Assembly: GCA_020064725.1 (NCBI GenBank)
Contig: JAGTWJ010000002.1
Span: forward strand, 2,480,001 to 2,544,000
Origin: Drechslerella dactyloides
Taxonomy: Eukaryota; Ascomycota; Orbiliomycetes; Orbiliales; Orbiliaceae
Length of the DNA: 64,000 nucleotides
Direction: 5' to 3'
Made by a program: the position numbers and the translations under genes. This document shows positions 12,422-25,570 of the stretch, piece after piece. Every line of letters begins with the position of its first letter. The stretch's first letter is position 1. The notes beneath the pieces are model-generated. The model worked only from the letters and a program-made list of their open reading frames with translations. It was not told the DNA's origin and ran no database searches.

Positions 12422-13514
12422 CTAGGAGCAAATCGCCTCCTTTGAGCTCCCACGGAAGCTCTTCTTCCGGAAGTTCAGGCCGCCATACTTGTTGTACCAG
12501 ACGTACTCGAGATCGCCGATGAGGAAGCGCTGGTAGCCGACGGCGCCCCAAGCGAGCCTGCGGGAGATTCTGGCCGGATTCGTTTCCGAGGCTGATAGCT
12601 TATAGAGCTCGAGAACTGCGTCGGGGCCCTTGGAGATATGGTAGCCGATGACATCTATGTACATGAGAGATCAGAATTAGCCGGCTGTACACGTTTCAAA
12701 CATCCTCACAGAAAAGGATATAAGGCTTACCGGAAAGATATTCCTCGTCGTTGTCGGCGTTGCGGCAGCTCTCCGGTTCGAAGAACTCCTGGTGTTTACA
12801 ACGCCGACAGCACTCGATGACGAGCCCGACGAGGAACGAATACACCTTGCCAATCTCACAGATATCCCTCGCCGAATAGCGGGATAGATATCTGACCTCC
12901 CAATACTGCATCTTGACCTCCTCCGGATCGAATACGCAACGGGTGGCAAACCGCGGTACGCCAGCCGTGAACGCCCAGATTCTGTACAGCGATTGCCTGA
13001 ACGACGCCGTCTCCTCATGCGAGAGCTTGTATCCGGCGCCATGTCGCTGCTCGTATAGACTCTGCAGCTCGTCGACGGCGAGGTCGTTCACGAGCAGCTG
13101 CTGGATACGTTCCTCGAGGCCATCGGGTCCCTTGTCCCTCACGCGAAGGGACTTGTTATTGCCCTCCCGTTCTGAGAGGAGCGTCAGCGGCGCGGTGGGG
13201 TCGTCGAGTTCATCGAGTTCGTTTGAGGGTGCGGTCAGAGTGGCCATGGACGCGGCGGCGAGGGCATCGTCGAGCGGCGTGAACTGCCGTTTGGCGATGG
13301 CGGTGTATATGAAGTCCTTGTTGAGCATGAAGACCTGCATGACCTTGGCATTGTGCACGGAGAGCTGCAGCAGAGTACGCAAGGCGTGAAATGAAGCTGC
13401 ATTGGCGAGGATGTCGAGAATGGTCTCGACAGGCAGGGTCGATATCGAGTTCGCCTGGCTGGAGCTCTGCTTGCGGTGGTGTTTCACGCGGCTGAGGACC
13501 GTGGCCGTGGACAT
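12422..13514 (-). CDS. F-box-like protein
   Basis: Two exons, 12731-13514 and 12422-12654, joined over a 76 bp intron, give 338 residues. Residues about 24-50 read SISTLPVETILDILANAASF, the typical LP-x-E-x-L-x-x-IL core of an F-box, which binds Skp1 in SCF ubiquitin ligases. The rest is a helical, charged region with no repeat or leucine-rich units that I can see. A further upstream ATG at 13550 is in frame; I prefer the internal Met (MSTATVLSRV) because it directly precedes the basic linker and F-box. The target is unknown. The family assignment rests on the F-box motif alone. Confidence 0.75.
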
Positions 13515-14340
13515 GATGCGGTGATCGGAAGCAGATATTCTATTGTACAAGTGCGTCTAGGGCGTTGTAGATACCGGTGAACGAGCGACTGTCTTTGTTA
13601 GGCAAGTGATAATTGACGGTTTCAAGCACTGTTGTCGAGTATAAATATCCCGAAGCCGTTCTATCGACAGCTCGGTAGCACGAAGGTTATGTGTTGGCGA
13701 GTAAATTTGCAACAAGGCGATAGTCAAAGAATGTGCAGCGCGGCGGCCAATTACTCGAGTTAAGTGAATTTTTTTGCCGAGCTCAAGGACAGCAGCTGCG
13801 ATAGCTGTGGATGTAAATACGTCTGAAATAAGATTAAGAGGAGATGTAGATAGAAGGTAGAGCTGGCGGAGAGTGGCGGTCCCGCAGCTCAAAATTAGCT
13901 GCAAAAAGGACGGTGGCTGACAGGAGAAATGCGAGTGAATGAATTGGAGATAATATTAAATGTTCTATCAGGCCGGCTTCTGATTACGATTGTGCAGCTG
14001 CATGATGTAGCCGTACAGGTCCTTATATGTGATTAGGCCGGGGGCATGCACGGTAGAGCAAGCACTATGGATTAATATTGAGTGTAGGAGGGTCGGCTTG
14101 TCCGGAAATAGCACCTGGTGTTTCTGGTCGCAACAAGCAGCGGAAAACTTGCACCTGCACTTGCACTTGGCCTCGAACGGGCAGCGGCGAAAATAAGTAA
14201 ATTTCTCAAAGTCCACAACCACAGACGAGAGAGAGACATCGTCTTACGATGGGGACCTGTATCGTGCCTCCTTGCTCGCCAACCGGATCTGACCTAGATG
14301 CATTGCAGGTGCAGCTGCATTGCATTGCGTCGATGACAAG

Positions 14341-14371
<31 letters not shown>
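14341..14371. repeat. GCCT/CTGC tetranucleotide microsatellite
   Basis: About seven consecutive CTGC units in an otherwise non-coding region. Confidence 0.8.
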
Positions 14372-16704
14372 CTGCACCAGCCCCGTCGCTGGAGATTGCC
14401 GGGCTGCTGGACCCATGGGCGCCCGCGGATTCATTGTTTTGCGGGCGCGATGAAACCGTCGACGGCTATGCACATATCAAAACAAACAAACGGACGACAT
14501 CTCTGTCACTAACAATGAATTCTTGCTCAATCGAACCCGCGATGCTCTGCTTTTCACGACCGTTCCCATGGCCATCGCGGGCTCCTGTTCATGCGGTTCC
14601 GCTGCCGTCGTCTGGCTGGCTGGCGAGCTTCCCCACCACGGGCTGACAACACACACGCGCATTAGCTCGCCGGGCAGGGATGTCGATGCCGGCGGTCGCA
14701 TGGGCTCTGGTGTCGTGGTGGCCACTCAGCCAATTGACGGTCCATTCGCGCGATGTGCGATGTGCCGGCTTATGGATCACGGTTCCCCCTCCTGCCTGCT
14801 GCATCGGATTCAAAGCCCACGATGCTGTGTGCCCATTACACACTCGGTAGGTAAAGTGGGCCATTCGCACGCGGGGCCATCTCGTCCAATCTCGATCGGA
14901 CGGCCTCCCCCCGTTGGAGCTAAAATCAACATCTCGAATGGGGATATGCGTCATTGCAAATATTGAAGACGTCCCTGAATGACATGAATATCAGAAAATA
15001 ATCTGGGAACGAATCGGGAAGCCTTGTTGAACCGTGCATTTTTCGCCAAAAATAATTCTGGTTTTCCTTCAACCCCGGCACGCGAGAAAGACGATGGCTG
15101 GGATGCATGCATGACACGACTACCAACATCCTCGATAGCTTAGGATCCTCTCTCAAATATCAAAGGACTGTGTGGAAGATGCTGGTCCACGTCGCCCCGA
15201 TGGATGCCACAATGGTCGCGTTCAGCAATAATTCTGCAGAAACAGGAAAAATAATATTCAAAACGGCACTCTCGAAAAGAAAAACAACCCGGATGGATCG
15301 ATTCATGGAGCCCCAGATGCCCATTCATTCACATGTCCAATGCGGTTGCTTTTTCCGGGGCTTCCATTCACAACCCCTCGCTGAGGAATGAGGATGCTCG
15401 ACGGGCCAGCCAATGGCAAGCTTCAGATGGCCTTTTCTTCATCTGCAACCGAAGCTGCATCCGAAAGGGCTTTTGCTTTTGACCCAGCTTAGCTACATCA
15501 GCCCTCGCAGATGTGCATGCCGGCTTCACCGTAAACAGCGAAAATTCGAACGCTAGATTGATAATTTTCTGTTCTTTCCCCTTCCATGCAGCCTCCGACA
15601 GACGCACGTATTACCTCGCCTCCATACCTCGGAGCTCGTCGACGGGGCACAGCGACCTGGATTCCGAGGGCGACGACTACTGGTGCATGCAACTTTAGCG
15701 CGCACGTCTGTGCTTCTGCGCGTAGCAGGAAACAGAAACTCTGCCAAAAGTGTACGGCAATCCGTGGTTACGAAAGCTGTGACTACCAAGCTAGTATACA
15801 TGCAAGCTCGTCGACACCCGTTTCGTAAATTTCTCCGATCCCACAGATTTCCCTGCACGCGAGAGCCACATATCTGCAATGCACGCGCGGACCTGGTGCG
15901 ATGTTTCTGTTTCAGCACAGTCATGCATCGAAAGGGCCTGGCTGGTTGGTTGCAATGCAGTTGGAGTTGGGCGAGATGTTTGATCGGTTTGCGAACGAAC
16001 CTGCTCCAAGCTTGCCTGCTTGCCTGTCTGCTTTTGAGCAGAGCTGCGCCCCAAGCTCGAGCCTCGCATCGCCATTCGCTGCAGCGAATAGAGGGCCAAT
16101 CTCGTCTAGCAGTACGAAGCATCGGCTCACGAGTTCGAGCCTACCGAGTACCCTGTTAGAATCCGCAAACGACAGCATTGCAGCGCTCCTGATGGCGTCC
16201 GGACGAGCTAACTGGCTTCCGCGAGGTTCTCAATAAGCGCTGCTTCGTGAAACCGAAACCGAAACATTTCCCGAGATCTCAGTGCACTTGTTCCCTGGTT
16301 CTATCCGTCCGTCCGTGTTTTCTGGCCACTTCAGTCTGCGTTCAATCGTGGCGCTCGCAACGCCGAAAATCCAACGAAGCCACAAAAACGAAAAACCAGG
16401 TGCGTCGGTCGATACTGCATACGTACGCACGAGTCACTCGGTCAAACACAGGTGTCTCGCCGACGTGCGTGCAAAAAAAAAAGAATTGCGTTAGTAGGGT
16501 TGTAGATTCTCCTACGCATGTCTCAGCCCAGCATTTCCAACCTGTCCACCTCCAATTCTCATTGGGAGACGTTCCATCTATTGCGTAGACGGCTGCTAGC
16601 TCCACTGTGCGCCTGCCGGGCTATGAATTTGTCATGTGCCATCCGCACACATATATCCGACGGTCGAGACCGCCTTGTGGGCTACAATTTTGTGTACTAA
16701 CGGG

Positions 16705-16731
16705 TGTAGGTAGGTACCTAGGTAGGTAGGT
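16705..16731. repeat. TAGG-type palindromic repeat
   Basis: Repeated GTAGGTAGGT units arranged around a central GGTACC, in non-coding DNA. A similar but shorter GTAA/GTAG patch lies near 4034-4095. Confidence 0.7.
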
Positions 16732-18682
16732 AATATAATCGATACATACGGCTGGAAGAGCAAACTTGGTCCTTGTTCCCGTTGGATATGCGTCGTGGGT
16801 CCGGCCGCAGTTTGCTGTATGCATGGTTACGTCCCGAGTCGCCTTGATCACGTCCTTCGCGTAATATAACCGATATCGATCGATACACCAATCGATCGAC
16901 CATCCCGCGCACAGACGGACAGACCCACTCGTCCAGAACATGCATATCCATCTTCAAGGCGGGTACTTCGCGCGGTCGTTGTGTATCGATATATTATACC
17001 GCGTAGGATCCAAGGATATCATGCAACATCTTGAGGGAGACAGCAAACTGGAAGGTCTAAGACAGATGATAACAGATTCAGGAATCGATTGGCCTCAATC
17101 GCACGATTGCTTGAATCTAGGTGCTTGTCGACTAGTTTAGCATGATTTATCGTCCTGTAGAATGCACGCACGGCCACACCGGGGGTGGATCAGAAAGCAG
17201 GATCATATTTCTTGCGGTGGGCCGTCATGAGATCATAGTTAGGGTTATATCATGCGAGGGCACAGACGGGATCGATGGGCGGTTCCTGACCGGCCGACCC
17301 TGGATTCAATGGCTGCTTTCGATCAAAGTTACGTTATCGATATCCACGAGCTGTTGGAGACGGGTCGGAACCGGGTTGTGGACCGGAGGGTTCGATCTAA
17401 CGATTGCAGGTGACTGTGGTTTCTCAAACTAGAGTCTCTCGAGATCTCGTGCCGCCGGAGATTCTACCTTGTGATGACAACTGCCTGGCTCCGTCCTGCA
17501 GGCCTGCCTCTTGAAAACTGGAACGAACGAGGTACTATCCACTATATGGCGAGCTCCGAGTAATTGTATTTGTCGAGATAATAGCTACATCTGAGAGACA
17601 ATTGTTGCGACGGTGAATGGCCGCATGGCCTGTACAGCTGTCGCAACCTATTTCCTCGTATGTCGACACAATCGTAGACACACATTCAGTATCTGGCGCC
17701 AGAGTCTATAGACCCAACTATGCAACACCACGCGATCATCTTATTGGTAGTACACTAGTATCCTAAACACCATGAAACTCTTCCCAACACTAGCTCGTTA
17801 ATTGCAAGCTGACGGCGAGCTCCGGTCATTGCATTAGAATACGAGAGGAAGTACCGCTCGTGGGGACTAGGCGAGGTTAGCCAGCCGGCTGACTGCCGTC
17901 AGGACTTATGGAGCTCCACCGCAGATTTCGCTAAATTTGACTGAAAGCGTGAAGTATGTACAGGTACTTTTTGCATTCAAAGATGATAACATGGAGACCT
18001 GTCGATAGATTGATGTTTCAGAAGGATCCAATACGCAGATAGATTTGTGCATGCATATGCATCTATGTATTATTAGCGTGATATCGAAAGTATGTTGCAT
18101 GGTGTAGCTAGCCTTGCTAGCCAACTTATGGTGATTTTATATGTTGGATATAGACGCATTTGCAGATGTTGAGGCAAACATGCAGGTGGCGGTCTGATGC
18201 AACGTCGAGTGTCGTGACCTGGTGCTCAGCAGCTCCCGAAATCATTCTCTGCAAGCAATGCGGGTTACTTTAGGACAGGAAAATGTCGGTTATCACGATT
18301 TTAGCTATGCATGACCGATGTCCGAATCTATGGCGAAGAGGTTCCGTTGATGGCGCTAGAATATGATATCTGAATTCATAGAAACTGTGGGTGAGAGGTC
18401 GAGTCGTTTGTGGCTCATCATATGTGATGCATGCAGCTATTTAATTTGCTGTTAGTCTCGAATCAGAACCAGAGCCGGATACATAGGCGATTGTATGGCT
18501 ATTTGCTGAATGCTACAAGATGGAAGATAGAGAATCCTAGACTTACATACGGATATATGTCGTGAATGTAGGTTTGACTCGCGAGGCCACATATGCTTCA
18601 AGGTCTGTCCGTTCGCGTAAACCCGGTCTGGAGTTGTCTCGAGGTCAGACTTGCCAGGGCTGGCTATCGTCGAAGCCCGATG

Positions 18683-19003
18683 CTATCGCCTCATTTTCTC
18701 GCAGCAGAAGGCGCAAGCCTTAACGGCCTCCAACGTATCGTGGTCAGAGTCCTCCTCCTCTTCCCGGATGAGCTTCCGCGCGATCTTGCGCCCTCTAGCA
18801 CGGTGGCTCCTACGGTATATATTGAGTCCGTTGTCTGTCAAGAAGACGAACTCGCAGCCGTAGTTTCTGCGTATCCATGCTGTTTCTTTGGGGGTGTAGG
18901 GTAGCGGCGTATTGATCAAGGACTTTAGCTTTTTCCAGTTCTTGGAGAGAGATCGAGTCGGTGGAAGTTCACTTTCGGCGGAGTGGGATTGTCGGTTGCC
19001 CAT
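18683..19003 (-). CDS. Small basic protein with N-myristoylation-type start
   Basis: A single exon of 106 residues beginning MGNRQS, which fits the N-myristoylation rule (Gly2, Ser6), so membrane attachment is plausible. The middle contains TPLPYTPKETAWIRRNYGCEF. The C-terminal third alternates basic (RRSHRARGRKIARKLIR) and acidic (EEEEDSD) blocks and ends with ACAFCCEKMRR. The frame is open for 66 further codons upstream, but the MGN start lies in a good context and gives the lipidation signal. I do not recognise a family. It is divergent to clr2, with 432 bp between the two starts. A chance open frame remains possible, though the composition looks like a real protein. Confidence 0.55.
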   Translation of the reverse strand: MGNRQSHSAESELPPTRSLSKNWKKLKSLINTPLPYTPKETAWIRRNYGCEFVFLTDNGLNIYRRSHRARGRKIARKLIREEEEDSDHDTLEAVKACAFCCEKMRR

Positions 19004-19435
19004 TGCATTAATATTGACTCGTGGCGAACAAGGCCCGGCCTGCACTGTATCTAGGATTGGATATCTACCCGACGACGTGGACCAGGTATCGTGAGTTCGC
19101 TTCCGCGAAGATGGTTTGAAATGCAAGTGCAACGTCGAATCGAACGAAGGTGATGTCTGCAGGAGGTGTAATTTTCTTCGTATTCCTCCCTTTGTAATCA
19201 TGCCTCATAGGGCAGTGTCGATGTGTCTTTAAAACAATTGAAATTTGGCCAGTGTATTCTGCTCAGGGCATTGAAGCCTCCAGCCACCACCGCCACACCC
19301 ACATTGTGATCTCGTCGCGCGTTCAAGTCAACCAGCTTGCCGAGCATTCACAACATTCTTCAAGGGAACAAACTCCGTTTACGCAAGATACACTATATCG
19401 CCGGCCCGACGCATCAACATCAACACTCGGTCATT
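19004..19435. other. Divergent promoter region
   Basis: This 432 bp gap separates the divergent small myristoylation-type gene and clr2. It must hold both promoters. I see no clear TATA element or other defined site. Confidence 0.5.
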
Positions 19436-21475
19436 ATGGCGTCCTCGGACGCGGTGGTGTACAGCGACGAGGGCTCGTTCGCGCTTGTCGACGGCGCGCC
19501 GCGGCGCGTGCTGCGCTTGAACATCGCGAATTCCGGCGCGGTTGCCGACCTGTACCCGACGAACCTGAAGGAGACCTTCAGAGGGGGCGGGGCTGCAAGG
19601 AAGCCTGGAGAGAAGTACGAGTGGTACATCCGCTCGACGCCGGGCGACAGCCCGGATGTCAACTATCGCACCAAGCTGGCCGACTACTTGGCCGAGCAGT
19701 TCGGCTTCAAAGGCGACGGTTTGTCAATCCTGACCCTTGCGATATCACAGCTGAGGGAGTATCTATTGAACCCGCCGACTAATGTACTGTACCTTGCAGA
19801 CCTGTGGGTGCTGGACAGACTCCCACCCGGTTACCAGATATTCACCTTCCAGAAAATACAGGTGGACAATGCTGGCGCGGAGAAGGTCCGCAATGACCAC
19901 TACGTCTACGGCCACCCGACGGCACGGTTCCGTTCGCCGAACGAGATGGCGCCGCATGTGCTCTCGCTGGTTCTGCAGAACCAGGATTCCCTCCGGTGAG
20001 CTTCAAATATCCATCGCTGCGCCGTTACAGCTTACAAAGCCCTTGCTAACAAGTTATAAACCCTCCCCGCCAGCGGCCTCCCCCGCAACATCTCCATCCC
20101 CTACAAACCTCTCCACGTCTGCGAATGCCAGTACTGCCCTCGCAAAGACAAGGCCAAATCAACAATGGTCGAGTCAAGCCGCATCCGCGCCCACCGCAAT
20201 GCCGCCATCAAGGCGAACACAATGCAAGCACGTGTCGAAGCAGCGAGCGAGATCCAGGACGGCGGCTGGAAGTTCCGCCGGAATGAGATCGTCTGGGTCC
20301 ACCAGCGGTCCGAGACCGCGGAGCTCGGCGGCGTCTGGTACGGTGCCGTCATCACGAGCGCGCCTGATACCGCCAGCTTTGCCGACTACGCCAACATCTA
20401 CACGTCCGTCCAGGGTAACAGGGGCCTATACCGCGTCCAGAAGTGCGGATCCGACGCCGTTATGACCGTGCACACGTCGGACATCATGCCTTGGGCGAAG
20501 ACACCGCAGCCGGACCCGGAGCAGAACATCACCATCGACTATGCATCCAGAGCTGCTGCGGACCATGCTGCCACTGGCATTGGCGTCATCTCTTGGGAAC
20601 CCTTGGACTCCATCAAGCACGACAACGTACGAGACCCCTCCTCTCCTCGTCCTCGTTCATATACCATGATATAACTGACGTCTTTCTCCTCACTACAGGG
20701 TTTGCTCAGCCACTTCCTCCACGGCTGCTGGCTCGGTCCCGAGAAGATCTGGCCCGGCGACGCCATCCGCGTCCCGCCGTTGACGCAATACCTCGACGGC
20801 GTGTCAATCTGGGACCCCCAGCAGTACGACATCCTCATCGTCCGCCAGATCATAATACAAACCTTCCAGGAGCCCAGAGTGGACGAAAACGGCCAGCTCT
20901 CGCAGTCCTTCGCCTTCTTCTTCGGCGGCGACGTCCTGACAATGTACCCTGGCCCCAACGACAAGGTCTCCGAGGTCCTCGACCGCCCCGTTCCCACGTA
21001 CATTAAGACCACCGGACAGGAGAACGCGAAGTGGTACCTCAGACTCACGAGCGACGACAAGCGAGCGTACATTTCGGCCGCCCTCGTCCACGGCCGCTTC
21101 TACGACCCCCGCATCATCGGCCTGATCGACCGCCGCTGGCGCACTATCGACGCGAGAATCCAGACCGACCACCTCATCCAGTGCCGTGCGTGGGAGTGTG
21201 GGCTCAGCAGCATCAACGGCGAGCCGATCCGGGCCATGAGGCGCCCGCATGAGATGCTGCCCGAGCGCGAGGTGAAGCGCGAGGAGGACGAGAGGCTATT
21301 CACGGAGGGTACGACCGGCCGCTCCGTCTTTAGCGAGGAGGAGCAGTGGCAGCTTGTATCCAGCGGCGATACGATGGCCGAGCACGAGCTGGAGGAATAT
21401 CGGCGCCTTAGCGGGGCCTTGTCGATGCCTAAGAGCCGTGAAGACCATCAGAACAAGAAGCGGCGGACGGACTGA
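19436..21475 (+). CDS. clr2: Clr2-type transcriptional silencing protein
   Basis: Three exons, 19436-19995, 20074-20626 and 20699-21475, with 78 and 72 bp introns (the first has TGCTAAC at 20044), give 629 residues. The N-terminal part (about 50-190) contains the DVNYRTKLADYLAEQFGF stretch and matches the Clr2 N-terminal domain. Exon 2 carries CECQYC and then WKFRRNEIVWVHQRSE, the start of the Clr2 silencing domain, which continues into exon 3 (GLLSHFLHGCWLGPEKIW). The acidic and basic C-terminus ends in KKRRTD, possibly a nuclear signal. In fission yeast Clr2 is a subunit of the SHREC nucleosome remodelling/deacetylase complex that silences heterochromatin; a similar nuclear role is inferred here. 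The family call comes from recognised motifs. Confidence 0.85.
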
Positions 21476-22378
21476 TCGCCTCACCTCTCAGTTGAATGCG
21501 ACTTGCATATTCGGTTCGCCGGATGTTAATACTTCCCTCTTCACGCTCTGCTGCTGCCCACCGCTTAGCCTCGATCGATGGCCTTCATCTCTATTCATTG
21601 GGGGAGAGCCCTTACGACTGATGACTCTATTCACGCCTTTATGCCTTACTACAAAGATACCCCTACACGCATGCCTGTATTTCATTCGTCCCTTGCAACA
21701 CCATTACTTCTCGCCGCCTCTTTCCCATCATTTTATAGATGAGAGACAGTACACCTATTCTTCCTTACACCGCGGCTTTCCATTCCAATCCTCGACTGCA
21801 TGTCACCTTTTACAATATGTTTAGCATGATGCATGGCGTTCGGCGCGACTTGAAGAAGACTATGACTTCTGTATACTACACGTGTACACTAAACACTACA
21901 CAAGATGAATCCCATGATATAATTAATTAACCATCGTCCTGCCTCTCTCTATCTCTAGCCGTAGCGCACACGCACACTCGTACGTACATGCAAAACTAGA
22001 AACCCCCGCTCAAACACGACGTGATAAAAGCAAGTAGTAAGTATTTATATACAAAACCCTGAGCTCGTAAAGAAGAAAGAAAGGGTATTCTGTCATTAAG
22101 AGGAAAAGAAAAGAATCCGCACTCATCCAGAAAAGTCATACCCATCAAAGCATGCATGCAGCATACTCTCCCATCGTCCGTACCGCCCAATATCATTACC
22201 AATTACAAGCAATACAGGAGATACTCAACCAAAGTCCTCCCGATCGATGCCCCACGGATAGCCCACACCATCGCCAAATCCAAAAACCACAACTCGACGC
22301 GCAAAAAGAGCAACCAAAAACAGCTTTATACAAAGAACCCCCTGCAGACTCAACCAAAAACCTCACCTGTCACGAAGT
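21476..22378. other. Convergent 3' intergenic region
   Basis: About 900 bp between the convergent clr2 and GH3 genes. It should contain both 3' UTRs. Only overlapping low-complexity frames are present and I see no gene. Confidence 0.6.
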
Positions 22379-25300
22379 TCAAGTCTTCCCTTCAACCCCT
22401 CCCCGCCGACTACTCTGCCCAACCCACAGCACAAACCCATCACCAACCTTCGCCCCCTTCGCAACAGGGATATACCACCCCCTATTCCCAACCTCATCCC
22501 AAACACTCACATCCTTCCGCCGCACATCGAACCCCACCGTCACGCTCTCACCGGGTCCGACGCCCACCTTCTCGAACCCCCTCAGCTGCCGGACGGGCGT
22601 GTACACACTGATCCCCGCCGGAAAGCTAACGTACAGCTGCGGCACCGTCTTCCCCGGCGTCGACCCCGTATTCTTCACGTCGACGTCCACATGGAACAAC
22701 ACGTCGTAAAGCGCCGGATGACCACCCTGACCACCCCCGCCAGGGGGCGTGGCGCCAGGCTTGTTGTTCCAGCCAGGCGGGTAGGGGTAGTCTGTCTTGT
22801 TATCACTCTTGAGCATCGCGTTGACCGCAGCCGCCTGCGCGCGTGTAAGGTAGGGGTAATGGTACCCGCGGAGGTTGTTGAAGTCCGCGGGAAACACAAC
22901 GGAGTCCGGAGTGGGTACTTGGCTCTTGAGGTTCGGCACGGGCAGCTTGTCCGGCGGCGGGGGCAGCTCGGATGTGAGGTTGCCGTTGAAGACCCGCTTG
23001 ATCGTCAGGTTGCCGTATTCGAACGTCGTATAGCTGAGTCCGAAGCCGAACTCGAAGCGGGGCTCGATCCCGTTCGCGTCGAAGTGGCGGTAATCGATAT
23101 CCAGGCCGTCGGTAAAGTCATCCTGCGGGATCCGCGCGTTCGGCTCGCGCAGGATGTCACCGCCGGGACCGTAGTCCGTGAGGGACTTGCCAATCGTGTA
23201 GGGGAGGTGGCCGGACGGCGGGACGTCGCCCCAGAGAATGTTGGTGAGAGAGGAGCCGGATTCCGCGGCGGGTAGATGCGCCATGAGCACCGCGGTGACG
23301 TTAGGGTTATCGATCCAGTTTTCCATGACGACGGCGCCGACGCTGTGGATTATGACGACAGTGTCGTTACATCTTGACGCGACGGTGGCGATGAGGGCGT
23401 CGCCGTTGTGCCACAGGTTGAGATCGTTGCGGTCGCCCATGTTGCCTTCAGAGGTGATGTACGCTTCGCCGGCGTCAGCGGTGGCGAAGACGAGGCATTT
23501 CGCACCGGGTGTTTCGGCAAGTCTAGCTGCGCGAACGAGATCGTAGTCGTCGAGAGAGTATTCAACGATAGGCCGCTTGGCGCCTCTTTTGGTGAGTAGG
23601 CGGCCTTGGATAGCTTCGAGAGGGGTGATCTGGTACGAATACTCGACGGACCCGGAGCCCCAGCCCTGGCCGAGAGTACCGTTGTTGCAGCCGCGGTCGA
23701 TGCAGCCGTTGGGGCCGAAGGGGCTCGGACCCGCGTCCGACCCGAATATCATAATCGCACGGGGCAATTTCGTATCGTTGAGCGGGAGAGCGCTGTTATT
23801 GAAGTTTTTAAGCAGAACGATGCCTTCCGCTGCGATCTCCTGGGCGACGACCGAATGGTTCGCGCGAACGTCGACAAAATCGTTCACAACATCAACAGGA
23901 CCGGAGAGAGTGCCCTGGTAGACTAACCCTCTGTGCTGCTTCGTCCACGAGGAGAAAGACACCTCTGGGAAGTCCTTGTGCTGGCCCATTTGAATCCAAG
24001 TAGCCACTATCCGGAGCGCCATATCGTCCAGCCGCTCGATGGGGAGCGTCTTGTTAACAACCGACTCGGTGAGATGCGGGCCCCAGTATGTGTCACCGTC
24101 GAGAAAGATCTGCGCATCGCCAGGCATAGACATATCCATACCCGCCAGCGCGCTGGCAACGCCGCTATGTTGCGCCAGCCAGTCGCTCATAACAAATCCC
24201 TGGAAGCCCAGCTCGTCTTTCAGCACGCCGTTGAGAAGGTAGCTGTTCTGGCAGGCGTACGAGTTATTAACCTGGTTGTACGAGCACATGATCGCGCCGA
24301 CGCCGGCGTGGACGGCCTCCGCGAATGGCCAGAGATACAGCTCATGCAGCGTCCTGTCTCCGATATTCGAGCTGATCGATTCCGTTATATTCGAGTATCC
24401 CATCAGCCGAGACTCAATGACTTGTCGGAACCGTTCCTGCTCGTTGCCGATGAAATGTTTCGCCGTCGCAATCACACCTTCGCTCTGGATCGCTTCCACG
24501 GTGATTCCGGCCGCGACACCCTGCAGGTACGGATCGGAACCGAAGGCCTCCCAGTTCCGCCCGCCGGTGGGGAAGCGACCCAGCGGGCCAATGCAAGGAC
24601 CAAGGATGACGTTTACGCCTTTCGCGCGAGCTTCGGCGCCTAGAGCTTTCCCACGAGCGTACATGTGGTATTTGGACCAGGTCGCGGCGACTGTGACGCC
24701 GGCGGGGAACGCAGTGATATCATCAGCGAAGCGAATGCCGAGAGGACCGTCCTGGAGGCACAGACTCCCAATCTTTTTCGTCGAGCCGGTATTACCGACG
24801 CAGGGACCCTAATATTACAGTCAGCATTCGGTCGAGATACATGTTAAATAACAGGCAGAATATGAGATACTCACCATACTCCATCCGATTCCCGTCGTCA
24901 GATTCACTTTTTCTGTGACATCCATAGCATCCACCAGCTTTGCAGCTTGCGCATAGCTCTCCTGCCATGAAGGCACCCATCCGCCCTTCGGGGTTGGATA
25001 ATACGGCCGGCTCCTCGCCAGCAGCCTTGTATTCCCGCGTTGTCCATTGGCCCTCGTCAGCCCCACGGCCAGCCCGATGACCAGCCCGATGAGAAGCATG
25101 ATGACGGCGCCGACGATGACGGGATTTCGCCAGCGAGATGTGAACCTCGTATAAAGACTCGGCTTTTCTGAGGGCTGTGGTGATGCTCCCGACACCGACG
25201 AATCGGCGTTCGTACCGTCGCCAGGTACGCTGGGTAGACTCCCACTGACAGCTGTCGCAGCCGGAGGAGACCTGTCTCTGTCTAATACTACAGAGGGCGC

Positions 25301-25570
25301 CTCTAGACCCGGGAAGAAGTCTGTTCCCGTCGGCGGTATCTCAACCGACCGGGGACCCGGCGGGAATCGTGAACGCGGCTGCTGGCTCTGCGCCTGAGAA
25401 TTGATCAGATGGTCCGACGAGGTGTTGTATATCGTCGAATCGCGCGAGTTGACGGCAGTCGCCGAGGGGCCCCAGGAGAAGGAGGCGTCAACGTCGGTGT
25501 GCGGCAGGAACGCGGGTCGGCGACGGGCGTGGGGCGGCTCGAGGTAGTCGCGGGTGTATGCTGACGACAT
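22379..25570 (-). CDS. Membrane-anchored GH3 beta-glucosidase
   Basis: Two exons, 24875-25570 and 22379-24808, joined in phase 0 over a 66 bp intron, give 1041 residues. The layout is a disordered cytosolic N-terminus and one membrane segment at about 150-172 (VIVGAVIMLLIGLVIGLAVG). Then come the GH3 N-terminal barrel (LQDGPLGIR, GRNWEAFGSDPYL, KHFIGNEQE), the GH3 C-terminal domain and a fibronectin III-like tail. The nucleophile Asp lies in GFVMSDW at about residue 441. The enzyme should release glucose from the non-reducing ends of beta-glucosides. The type II topology places the catalytic part outside the cytosol, on the cell surface or in the secretory path, unlike the commoner secreted GH3 enzymes. 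Size and layout match the Aspergillus bglE-like membrane group. Confidence 0.92.

Larger units (their letters stand above)
13515..18682. other. Gene-poor intergenic region
   Basis: About 5.2 kb in which I find no convincing gene. Open frames of up to 189 codons (for example 15553-16122 minus) overlap frames of similar size on the other strand and have Arg/Ser/Cys-rich, low-information translations typical of chance. Present are a GCCT tetranucleotide run at 14341-14371, and a TAGG-type repeat at about 16705-16731, a kind of sequence common between fungal genes. A cysteine-containing open frame at 13968-14222 (minus) lacks an ATG. Confidence 0.5.

Noticed and set aside
13968..14222. Cysteine-rich 84-codon frame on the minus strand
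   Set aside because: It lacks an ATG, and the ATG just upstream is in a different frame; I found no convincing splice to join them.
15553..16122. 189-codon open frame and several overlapping frames of similar size
   Set aside because: At least four overlapping frames on both strands and low-information translations; typical of chance.
16705..16731. TAGG-type repeat as a telomere-like tract
   Set aside because: The unit is GTAGGTAGGT around GGTACC, not TTAGGG, and it is a single short patch inside the contig.
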